From positions 1 to 41,904 of the forward strand of contig SDNZ01000008.1 in assembly GCA_004524565.1 (NCBI GenBank): 41,904 nt of DNA, written 5' to 3'. The notes beneath the pieces were generated by a model, which saw only the letters and a list, made by a program, of their open reading frames with translations, was not told the origin of the DNA and ran no database searches. The translations under genes were made by a program, and so were the position numbers. Origin of the DNA: Candidatus Thorarchaeota archaeon. GTDB lineage: Archaea > Asgardarchaeota > Thorarchaeia > Thorarchaeales > Thorarchaeaceae. Below, piece after piece: positions 7,789 to 14,644 of the stretch. Position 1 is the stretch's first letter, and each line of letters begins with the position of its first letter.

Positions 7789-9123
7789 ATGCAAGCGGAT
7801 ATATGGAACTGGTTCTCGCAAAATTTGGCGTTTACAGCAGCGCTCATAATCATACTATTCGTTCTGCTGTTATCCTTCTATGTCAAAAAGTACGTTCGTA
7901 TTTTCGATCCTAACATCTTCTATGTCCACCTTAGAAAAGGTAAGGCTAAGAAGCAAGGCGAAGGTGGTATGGTTATACGAATACCATTCCTCGATAGAAT
8001 TCTTGCAGTAGACAGAACTGTACAACAGTTGAACATTTCAGCAGAGTCAGTACTATCCAAGGAAAAGCAGAAAATTCGATTGAGTGCGGTCCTCCAGTGG
8101 CAAGCAGATAATGCTATAGCTACTATTAACAACGTGACCTGGAAGGAGATTCCAAACAGACTGACTGCGATTATTGAGTCAGTCATACGAACAGCATGTG
8201 CACAGCTCTCTGTTGAAGAGATTCTTGAAGAAAGACAACTAATTATTGAAGCTATCAAAAAAGAACTCATCGATATCGTTAGCGAGTGGGGACTTAAGGT
8301 AGTCACTGTTGAACTAGTCGATGTCGTTGTTGTAAATGAGTCATTCCTACGAGACATGTCAAAGCCCAGGGAGGCTGAGATGCATCGTCTTGCTCAGATT
8401 GCTCTAATCGAGGCGGACCAAGCTACTGGTACAAGGGATATCGAGAGAAGCAAAGTTTTGCGTCATCAAGAGATCGAACGTGACAAATTGGTTGGTGTGA
8501 AGGAGCAAGAGCAGCTCCGTCTGATCCAAGAAGCTGAAAAGGCACGTGAACAGAGCGTTCTAGAGATAGCTCTTCAGAAAGACCTGATGCAGAAGAAATA
8601 CGAAAAGCAACAGGCGGAGGTTGAAGCAGCAAAGGATCTTGAAGTTGCAAAGCTCGGAGCTGAGGCTGAAAAGCAACGTAAGATCAAAGAAGAGGTCGAA
8701 GTACAAGCTCAACGTATCCTGCAGGAAGCACAGGCGTCAGCTGAGAAGATCAGCATAACCGCTGAAGCCGAAGCAGGACAGATTCTGAAGGTTACCTCAG
8801 CGCAGGCTGAAGGTATCAAGAAGACTTTGGCTGCCGCAAAGGATTATTCACCTCAAGCGTTTGCACGAGACTTCTTACAGATACTCCCTGAAATCTACAA
8901 ACAGATAGACATCGGTGACGTCACTCTCTTCGGAGGAGCTGGTGGCGGAGGCATGGAAGGCGAAGAAGGTGCAGGTGGTGCTGGTGCATTCCAGGTCTTT
9001 GGTAATGTCTTACTCCCAATGATGCTAATGTCTAAGATGATGGGATTTGACTTCAAAGGACTCATGAAGGAAGCTTTAGGTGATATGGCAACCGAGGATG
9101 AGAAGAAGAAGAAATCTCAATAA
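7789..9123 (+). CDS. Flotillin-like SPFH domain protein
   Basis: 444 residues. One N-terminal membrane helix (about 13-33) is followed by an SPFH/band-7 domain (about 35-205, including G-M-V-I-R-I-P-F-L-D-R-I-L-A-V-D-R and I-V-S-E-W-G-L-K-V-V-T-V-E-L-V-D-V). A long Glu/Ala/Lys/Gln-rich coiled coil follows (about 205-345, the flotillin heptad region). The tail is glycine-rich (about 379-396) and then Met-rich (M-M-L-M-S-K-M-M-G). Flotillins oligomerise at the inner membrane face and organise ordered membrane domains. With the upstream NfeD-like gene this forms a YuaF-YuaG-type pair. The ATG at 7789 is the first in frame after a stop. Only the His-rich insertion in the partner is unusual. Confidence 0.9.
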   Translation: MQADIWNWFSQNLAFTAALIIILFVLLLSFYVKKYVRIFDPNIFYVHLRKGKAKKQGEGGMVIRIPFLDRILAVDRTVQQLNISAESVLSKEKQKIRLSAVLQWQADNAIATINNVTWKEIPNRLTAIIESVIRTACAQLSVEEILEERQLIIEAIKKELIDIVSEWGLKVVTVELVDVVVVNESFLRDMSKPREAEMHRLAQIALIEADQATGTRDIERSKVLRHQEIERDKLVGVKEQEQLRLIQEAEKAREQSVLEIALQKDLMQKKYEKQQAEVEAAKDLEVAKLGAEAEKQRKIKEEVEVQAQRILQEAQASAEKISITAEAEAGQILKVTSAQAEGIKKTLAAAKDYSPQAFARDFLQILPEIYKQIDIGDVTLFGGAGGGGMEGEEGAGGAGAFQVFGNVLLPMMLMSKMMGFDFKGLMKEALGDMATEDEKKKKSQ

Positions 9124-9137
9124 AGAAGTAAGAAGGG

Positions 9138-9198
9138 ATAGATAGTTCCTCGCTCTGCTCTGTAGAGGTCGAGGGACTTCTTCCCACTATCTATTTTT
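9138..9198 (+). terminator. Hairpin plus T-run terminator after flotillin
   Basis: ATAGATAGT at 9138-9146 pairs with ACTATCTAT at 9186-9194. Inside it are CCTCG/CGAGG and CTCT/AGAG stems, giving a branched or extended hairpin, followed by TTTTT at 9194-9198 and an A/T-only stretch. It lies in the 81-nt gap between the convergent flotillin and TusA genes. Confidence 0.6.
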
Positions 9199-9204
9199 AA
9201 AAAA

Positions 9205-9444
9205 TTATTTGACGCGTTTGATATACCAAATGAGCTTGTCGCCCTCTTCCACGAGTTCAAGTATCTCATTTCCAGTGCGCTCAGCCCAGGATGGAAAATC
9301 CTTCTTGGTTCCAATGTCTGTAGCAATCACACGAAGAATCTGCCCAATCTCAATTGATTGGACTTCTTTCTTTGTTTTCAAGATGGGCATTGGACATCTA
9401 AGTCCACTAGCATCGAACTCTTTCGCAACTTGATGTTCTGTCAT
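9205..9444 (-). CDS. tusA: TusA family sulfur carrier protein
   Basis: 79 residues, the normal TusA length, from ATG 9444. An upstream in-frame GTG at 9474 would add ten residues atypical of the family. The diagnostic motif G-L-R-C-P-M-P-I-L-K-T-K-K-E-V is present; its cysteine carries persulfide sulfur. The rest follows the two-layer alpha/beta TusA fold (I-L-R-V-I-A-T-D-I-G-T-K-K-D-F-P-S-W, ending W-Y-I-K). TusA moves sulfur to tRNA thiolation, molybdopterin or sulfur-oxidation partners. It diverges from a small membrane protein and a DsrE-like protein, forming a sulfur-trafficking group. The gene symbol denotes the family; orthology with E. coli tusA in tRNA thiolation is not implied. Confidence 0.88.
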   Translation of the reverse strand: MTEHQVAKEFDASGLRCPMPILKTKKEVQSIEIGQILRVIATDIGTKKDFPSWAERTGNEILELVEEGDKLIWYIKRVK

Positions 9445-9580
9445 GGTTGAATCAATTTCTCCCGTTTGATGCACGGTTTTATGGTTTGTGGTTTCGCAAA
9501 TGCTCGAAATTAATCATTCACTACTGCATTTAGTTACAGGTTCTAACCAATCGTGCTGGAAATTGTTCCTTATTCGACAT

Positions 9581-9590
9581 AGTTAAATAT
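9581..9590 (+). promoter_or_regulatory. TATA-type promoter of the membrane protein-dsrE operon
   Basis: AGTTAAATAT at 9581-9590 is a good archaeal TATA element. It predicts a transcript start near 9611, just after an in-frame TTG at 9597 and about 16 nt before the ATG at 9627. This decides the start of the downstream gene in favour of 9627. Confidence 0.5.
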
Positions 9591-9626
9591 TGTTATTTGA
9601 CGTTTTTTATTAATAGGTGTATAATT

Positions 9627-10022
9627 ATGGCACTTTTTCAATTCATATTGTTCATTGTTCTTGCATTGAACATCAGCTCGATGTTCTCTGGCTTCATGCT
9701 AGCAAGGAGGATGGGCATGTACTTGATGAAACAGGTCATGGCACTGATGTTCGCAATGATGGTTGGAATGATTATTCTTGTTTTCGGATTATTCCTACCA
9801 CCTGTAGCACCAGCGCTGTTTGATTTGCTTCATATCTTCATTCTAGTAGACTTCGTACTAGTACTAATCGCAACCCTGATGCAGTTCGGACAGATTCTGC
9901 CCATTCTGCTCAAGACCATGCAAGGCGGTCCATTCCACAGTTCACATATGTCTAACCTCCTAGTTACACTATTTGCACTTCTTGGACTCGTCATCTACTA
10001 TGCCGAATTAGCAATCATGTAG
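9627..10022 (+). CDS. Small four-TM membrane protein in a tusA/dsrE cluster
   Basis: 131 residues of mostly hydrophobic sequence with four predicted helices (about 1-22, 33-57, 61-85 and 108-129) and a Met-rich second helix (M-G-M-Y-L-M-K-Q-V-M-A-L-M-F-A-M-M-V-G-M). No enzymatic motif is visible. The start is ATG 9627, with AGGTG about 9 nt upstream. The DsrE-like gene follows after 14 nt on the same strand, and a TusA gene diverges from it. Association with two sulfur-relay proteins suggests a role in membrane transport or anchoring of sulfur species, but this is context inference. The family is not recognised. Confidence 0.7.
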   Translation: MALFQFILFIVLALNISSMFSGFMLARRMGMYLMKQVMALMFAMMVGMIILVFGLFLPPVAPALFDLLHIFILVDFVLVLIATLMQFGQILPILLKTMQGGPFHSSHMSNLLVTLFALLGLVIYYAELAIM

Positions 10023-10036
10023 GAGATGGATAATAA

Positions 10037-10399
10037 ATGGCTAGTCTATATATCGTAGGACAATGGGGTCCAGAAGCAGCTGAACGTTGCTATGGCCCAT
10101 TTGTAACCGGAACAACTGCACAGGCAATCGATGTTGATGTCACAATATTCCTTATGATGGACGCAGTCCAACTCATGAAGAAGGGAATGGCGGAGAAAAT
10201 CATCGCACCAGGGTTCCCACCCTTGCCTGAACTTATTGATTCATTCCTCGAAGCTGGTGGAAAACTTCAGGTTTGCTCCAACTCCGTTGAATTCCGCGGA
10301 ATCAAACAAGAAGACCTTAGAGATTCAAGGATCGAGATTGCTGGCGCAGCCACTATGGTGGATGACGTCCTAAAACACGATCGTACAATGTACTTTTAA
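10037..10399 (+). CDS. DsrE/DsrF-like family protein
   Basis: 120 residues with the Rossmann-like DsrE fold. An N-terminal strand is followed by E-A-A-E-R-C-Y-G-P-F, then the strand V-D-V-T-I-F-L-M-M-D-A-V-Q-L-M-K-K-G-M (the equivalent of the DsrE 'F-F-x-x-x-G-V' region). The conserved G-G-K-L-Q-V-C-S-N-S places a cysteine (C79) where sulfur-accepting DsrE/TusD proteins carry theirs. Such proteins receive or hand on persulfide sulfur, often from TusA. GGAGATGG lies about 8 nt upstream of the ATG. It is co-directional with the small membrane protein and ends at a bidirectional terminator shared with the convergent kinase gene. Confidence 0.82.
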   Translation: MASLYIVGQWGPEAAERCYGPFVTGTTAQAIDVDVTIFLMMDAVQLMKKGMAEKIIAPGFPPLPELIDSFLEAGGKLQVCSNSVEFRGIKQEDLRDSRIEIAGAATMVDDVLKHDRTMYF

Positions 10400-10404
10400 A
10401 AAAC

Positions 10405-10437
10405 AGAGGGGGACTTCCCCTCTTTCTTCTTATTTTT
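10405..10437. terminator. Bidirectional hairpin terminator
   Basis: AGAGGGG at 10405-10411 pairs with CCCCTCT at 10417-10423 around a 5-nt loop. On the plus strand a pyrimidine-rich T tract follows to 10437, ending dsrE transcription. On the minus strand the hairpin is followed by GTTTTTT (10404 downward), serving the convergent kinase gene that ends at 10452. Confidence 0.75.
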
Positions 10438-10451
10438 AAAAATTAGTATTT

Positions 10452-12230
10452 CTAGAGAAAATCAGGGTAGCACTCTTTCATAGCTAGATTTAGGACTGCG
10501 CTTCGAATAGCTTCATCAGAGATGAATCCCGTTAGTTCGATTTCGCAGATTTTAATAAAGGGTAGCATAGGCAATTCGCCTCGTTCAATTTCTGTAGAGG
10601 GATCATCTACATTTATTGATTCAACAATAGAGCGTGGTACTCCAAGCTCGTCCAGTACTGAGAGTAGAGTATCCATAGCAGGACCACAAAAAACGCAGTG
10701 ATTAGATTTGTAGAAAGTTATGCAAGTATGTCTTCCACAGGGTAGCTCTGCAAGCTCAACCCACATTGGTAACATGATGACGAATTTGGTACCTTGACTG
10801 TAATCATCTTTAATTCTATCCTCTACTTTAATCCGTCCACCAAGACTTCTTACGATTTGCTCAACTAAGGTGAGACCTAGGCCCCTACCAACAATTTGTT
10901 CATCTGGACTACCAGTTCTTCGGAAAATGAACTCCTTGGTTGTGTCAGGTACGCCGCATCCCTTGTCAATAAATTCTAACCGCACCATCTTGAGATTTTG
11001 GACTTGCTCAGCATTGACTTCAATCTCAACATTATCACGCTCGTCAAATGTCATAGAATTGTGAAGGATATTGAAACAGACTTGGTGGAGATATTCATGA
11101 CCGGCTACAAGGAATTTACCTTTCTTAATATTGGTGGAGAGGGACATTTTCTTCCAAGGAAAATCTTGTTCAACTGCAAATTTTGCTATCTGGATGTAAT
11201 CGTGTAAATCTACCTCCTCAATAAGTGGAGGAGTTTCGCGGAGTCGAAGCAATGCACGCATATTGGCAGTCATTCTTCCAGAACGTCTAATGAGCCAATT
11301 TGATTGCTGCATCATCGATTTAACGCGTTCAGGCAGTCCATCTAGTGTTTCAACAAGTCCCAAAGAGAAAAGCAGACTCTGATTGATGTTATTAAGATCG
11401 TGAGTCATCACTTCAAGGTAAAGATTAGCACGGTCTCGCTCATTGTGCTCTCTTGATTCTGCATTCTTTCTTCTATCAATATCTAGTGCCATAAGAGCGA
11501 TGGTTGAAGATTGATCAGGATATTCAAGCAAACTCGCTCTAACACTGACCCAAATAGGTCGTCCATCAGCCTTCTGAAATTGCATCTCGAAGGCTTCTAG
11601 GCTCTTGCCTTGTGAAACTTCAGAAACTACCATACGAACTATTTCACCCTTATTTTCACCTGAAATAAAAGTGGCAAGGTTGCGTCGCAGGATTGAATCT
11701 TCGCTATATCCGAGTAGACGTTCTGCAGCCTTGTTTATTTGCAGGATGTTCCCACTCATGCTCAATGTAAAGTATGCTATTGGTGAAGAATCGAATAAAG
11801 CTCTATATCGACTCTCAGAAAGATCTATAGCTTCCTCCAACTCAATTTGTGAAGTTATATCCCTTACAATACCTAGAGTTGCTGGCAATCCCTCTAAGAC
11901 AAAATAGGAAGTGCTTATCTCTACGTTCAATATTGAACCATTCTTTGTTAGCAGGCACGCACGAAAACTTGGATTCTGCAGTTCTCCCCAGTGAAGAGAT
12001 TCTTGTCCTTCTTCATAGTAGTGAGCTGTAGTTGTGTCAAGGATGACATCCACAGATTCTCCAAGTAAGTCATATGCATTATCGTAACCAAGCATCAGAA
12101 GGAGTGCAGGATTGACAAGAACCAAGTTATTTTCTTGAATGACCATGATACCATCATTTGCCATCATAATCATGTCTTGAAACCGATTATGCTCATCTGG
12201 TTCAGGTTTACTCTTTCTCTGGTCCTGCAA
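10452..12230 (-). CDS. PAS-PAS histidine kinase fused to a C-terminal thioredoxin-like CxxC domain
   Basis: 592 residues, no membrane segment. Two PAS domains (about 15-128 and 135-257) are followed by a dimerisation helix with the phosphoacceptor motif M-T-H-D-L-N-N (H277). The ATPase domain (about 340-490) has an intact N-box (N387 and N391 in F-N-I-L-H-N-S), G1 (D422-K-G-C-G) and G2 (G448-R-G-L-G-L). After residue 500 comes a thioredoxin/glutaredoxin-like domain: C-I-T-F-Y-K-S-N-H-C-V-F-C-G-P with C512/C515, and a cis-proline segment L-P-M-L-P-F near 557. It is therefore a cytoplasmic kinase that could be gated by thiol redox state. A paralogue with lost kinase residues lies at 30421-32154. 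The start is a TTG; no response regulator is adjacent. Confidence 0.85.
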   Translation of the reverse strand: MQDQRKSKPEPDEHNRFQDMIMMANDGIMVIQENNLVLVNPALLLMLGYDNAYDLLGESVDVILDTTTAHYYEEGQESLHWGELQNPSFRACLLTKNGSILNVEISTSYFVLEGLPATLGIVRDITSQIELEEAIDLSESRYRALFDSSPIAYFTLSMSGNILQINKAAERLLGYSEDSILRRNLATFISGENKGEIVRMVVSEVSQGKSLEAFEMQFQKADGRPIWVSVRASLLEYPDQSSTIALMALDIDRRKNAESREHNERDRANLYLEVMTHDLNNINQSLLFSLGLVETLDGLPERVKSMMQQSNWLIRRSGRMTANMRALLRLRETPPLIEEVDLHDYIQIAKFAVEQDFPWKKMSLSTNIKKGKFLVAGHEYLHQVCFNILHNSMTFDERDNVEIEVNAEQVQNLKMVRLEFIDKGCGVPDTTKEFIFRRTGSPDEQIVGRGLGLTLVEQIVRSLGGRIKVEDRIKDDYSQGTKFVIMLPMWVELAELPCGRHTCITFYKSNHCVFCGPAMDTLLSVLDELGVPRSIVESINVDDPSTEIERGELPMLPFIKICEIELTGFISDEAIRSAVLNLAMKECYPDFL

Positions 12231-12297
12231 GGCTCTCGCCGCCTACATCATTACAAATTTCGTTGGTATCTTGCGCTGTCTGTGTTCCCGGAGGATG

Positions 12298-12311
12298 ATA
12301 CGATTTCGTAT
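12298..12311. promoter_or_regulatory. Inverted repeat at the kinase promoter
   Basis: ATACGA-TT-TCGTAT at 12298-12311 overlaps a TATA-like element (ATTATACG read on the minus strand, about 12309-12316) upstream of the kinase gene. This predicts a minus-strand transcript start near 12286 and makes the repeat a plausible operator. It differs in sequence from the ArsR operator in the same intergenic region. Confidence 0.4.
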
Positions 12312-12362
12312 AATGCCTAGATAATACTTGCTTGTGCGAAATGATTCCTGAAACGCAATGCT

Positions 12363-12411
12363 TTTATCGTGTTCCGCAAACATTCAAACAATCGTAAGAA
12401 CGTTTGAATGT
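12363..12411 (+). promoter_or_regulatory. TATA box and ArsR/SmtB-type operator
   Basis: TTTATC at about 12363-12368 is the likely TATA element. Downstream, ACATTCAAAC (12380-12389) and GTTTGAATGT (12402-12411) form a perfect 10-bp inverted repeat separated by 12 nt, spanning the predicted transcript start near 12391. Its TTCAAAC half-sites are reminiscent of ArsR/SmtB-family operators, and it lies directly before the ArsR gene, so metal-relieved autorepression of the arsR-ATPase operon is likely. Confidence 0.7.
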
Positions 12412-12433
12412 GATGAATTGTATGAGGACACAG

Positions 12434-12748
12434 ATGAGTATAGCGCAAAGAAAGGTAAAATTCAGGAGAAATGAGATAGAGGATATAGTGACCATGTTCA
12501 AAGCGCTTGGAGACCCGTCAAGAGTCAAGATTATTGCAGTACTAACCAGGGAACCAAAACTTTGTGTATCAGACATTGGTGAACGATTAGACATGTCAAC
12601 GAGCAGAGTTAGTCATCACCTCAAATTGCTTGAGCACCTGGGATTTGTGAAGCATGAGCAGATAGGAAAGAAAGTCTATCATCGGATAGAAGACGATTGC
12701 ATCGTCGATATAATGACAAGGGCGCAAGAACATGTTAGAGGAAAGTGA
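12434..12748 (+). CDS. ArsR/SmtB family metal-responsive repressor
   Basis: 104 residues from ATG 12434, chosen because GAGGA lies 5-6 nt upstream; earlier in-frame starts at 12404, 12413 and 12422 fall in or next to the operator. The winged helix is typical of ArsR: M-F-K-A-L-G-D-P-S-R-V-K-I-I, then K-L-C-V-S-D-I (the place of the ELCVCD metal motif, retaining one cysteine), recognition helix S-T-S-R-V-S-H-H-L-K-L-L, and wing K-K-V-Y-H-R-I. The C-terminal helix D-D-C-I-V-D-I-M-T-R-A-Q-E-H offers Asp, Cys, Glu and His as possible alpha-5 ligands. It overlaps the downstream metal ATPase by 17 nt, so its inducer is probably that pump's ion (Zn or Cd). Confidence 0.88.
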   Translation: MSIAQRKVKFRRNEIEDIVTMFKALGDPSRVKIIAVLTREPKLCVSDIGERLDMSTSRVSHHLKLLEHLGFVKHEQIGKKVYHRIEDDCIVDIMTRAQEHVRGK

Positions 12749-14642
12749 AGTTAACTGTGCCACTTGTGGATCGCCAGCTACGATCCAAAACGATACAGCA
12801 AGTCGTCTGAAACTTGCAACTGGAATCTTCTCAGGAATTATGCTCTCACTAGGTATAGTTTTAGAATTATTACAGGTAGGAGTAATCCTAGTCTATGTTG
12901 TATTCCTCTCATCTGCACTTTCTGCAGGAAGATATGTAATCCCGATGGGAGTACGGGGACTTCTACGCCGCAGGCTTGACCAACATTTCCTTATGGCGTC
13001 TGCCTCAATTGGAGCGATGATAATTGGTGCTCCTGCTGAAGGTGCCGCAGTTATGTTCCTCTTCTTCATTTCCATTCTTCTTGAAGAGAGAGCAGAAGAT
13101 AGAGTCAGAAAAGAGATTCAATCATTAATTGAGTTAGAACCCCCTTCTGTAGTGGTTAAAATCGATGGAGCAGAAGCTTGTGTGGCATCAACAGATGTTA
13201 GGATTGGTGATATCCTGGTTGTTCGACCAGGCACAAGAATCGGGCTTGATGGCATTATCCTTACTGGAGCAACTACGGTGAACCAAGCACCTATCACCGG
13301 TGAATCACTGCCAGTTCCAAAATCAGCAGGAGATGAAGTATTTGCAGGGACAATCAATCATGAAGGTTACATTGAAGTCGAAGTAACTAGCAAATCTGAT
13401 GAAACTGTTCTTTCGAAAATCATACACCTAGTAGAGGAATCACGAAAGAAACGAGCTCCCACCGAACTGGCTATATCAAAATTTTCTAGAGTATATACAC
13501 CGATTGTACTAACATTATCGATTCTCGTTGGTTTGGTATCACTACTCCTCAATATGACAATCAATGAAGCAGCCTACCGAGCACTTACTCTTCTTGTGGT
13601 GAGTTGTCCTTGTGCTTTTGCAGTGTCCATTCCTGTAACTATGGTTTCAGCAATAGCAGGCTCAGCTAGAACAGGAGTCCTTGTTAAGGGAGCTATCTAC
13701 TTAGAAAAGGCAAGCAAGACAGAAATTGTTGCATTTGATAAGACAGGGACATTGACACAAGGAGTCCTTTCTGTTAAAGAGGTCTGTCTTCACAATAATC
13801 ATACTCGAAGCGAGATTCTATCTGTTGCAGCTTCTTTGGAGACCATGTCTGAACATCCTATTGGACGTGCTCTTGTCGCAGCATCAAGTCAAGAGTCCTT
13901 GCTTGTTCCATCACCCTCTGACTTCACTGCGATTCCTGGAAGAGGTGTCACTGGTCAAATTGAAAATACAGAATATCTGGTTGGAAATCGCAGATTATTA
14001 ACAGAAAATCATGTACCACTTCAATCTACAGCAGATCATAGTTGTGGAGCAGGAACGATGGTGTATGTTGCTCAGGAAGATGAGCACTTCGGAACTATCA
14101 TTCTATCTGATACACTAAGAGAGAAGACCAAGCTTGCAATTTCAAAGCTCAGAATGATGGGTATTCGGACCGTAATGCTCACAGGAGACGATGATAATGT
14201 TGCAAGAGAGATTGCAGAAGAAATTTGTATTGACGAATATAGAGCAGAACTTCTCCCTCATGAAAAACAAGAAGTCGTTAGGGAATTGAAAGAATCTGGT
14301 GTTACCATCTTTGTAGGAGATGGTATCAATGATACTCCTGCTTTGGTTGAAGCAGATGTGGGCGTCTCCATGGGAGCAGCAGCATCAGATGTTGCACTTG
14401 AGTCCTCAGATATAGCTCTGATGAAACAGGACCTGACCAAAGTACCTGAGCTAATCTTGAAGGCAAGGAAGACAATGAGGGTAGTGCGCCAGAATGTAGC
14501 GGCTTCATTGATCGTCAAGGCGATTACTGGTGTATTAGCAGGTCTTGGATTCTTGACCCTATGGATGGCGATTGGAATCGGAGATATGGGTTTGACGTTT
14601 GCGGTGATTGCAAATGCCCTGAGACTAGCTCGAAAGATGTAA
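12732..14642 (+). CDS. P1B-type heavy-metal ATPase, Zn/Cd/Pb exporter type
   Basis: A 636-residue ATP-driven metal efflux pump. Motifs in order: an N-terminal C-A-T-C that may bind metal, actuator T-G-E-S (189-192), transport site C-P-C (292-294), phosphorylation site D-K-T-G-T-L-T (D336), H-P (375-376, in S-E-H-P-I-G), and the hinge G-D-G-I-N-D (529-534). A lysine in the penultimate helix (L-I-V-K-A-I-T-G) and D-M-G in the last match the P1B-2 (ZntA) pattern rather than the copper type, which would have N-Y and M-x-x-S-S. It lacks a full heavy-metal-associated domain. Translation begins inside the ArsR gene. It converges on the ABC permease gene with only 2 nt between stop codons. Confidence 0.92.
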   Translation: MLEESEVNCATCGSPATIQNDTASRLKLATGIFSGIMLSLGIVLELLQVGVILVYVVFLSSALSAGRYVIPMGVRGLLRRRLDQHFLMASASIGAMIIGAPAEGAAVMFLFFISILLEERAEDRVRKEIQSLIELEPPSVVVKIDGAEACVASTDVRIGDILVVRPGTRIGLDGIILTGATTVNQAPITGESLPVPKSAGDEVFAGTINHEGYIEVEVTSKSDETVLSKIIHLVEESRKKRAPTELAISKFSRVYTPIVLTLSILVGLVSLLLNMTINEAAYRALTLLVVSCPCAFAVSIPVTMVSAIAGSARTGVLVKGAIYLEKASKTEIVAFDKTGTLTQGVLSVKEVCLHNNHTRSEILSVAASLETMSEHPIGRALVAASSQESLLVPSPSDFTAIPGRGVTGQIENTEYLVGNRRLLTENHVPLQSTADHSCGAGTMVYVAQEDEHFGTIILSDTLREKTKLAISKLRMMGIRTVMLTGDDDNVAREIAEEICIDEYRAELLPHEKQEVVRELKESGVTIFVGDGINDTPALVEADVGVSMGAAASDVALESSDIALMKQDLTKVPELILKARKTMRVVRQNVAASLIVKAITGVLAGLGFLTLWMAIGIGDMGLTFAVIANALRLARKM

Positions 14643-14644
14643 GG

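Noticed and set aside
7644-7853. Minus-strand frames across the flotillin leader
   Set aside because: They overlap the flotillin start antisense, have no recognisable domain, and lack ribosome-binding sites.
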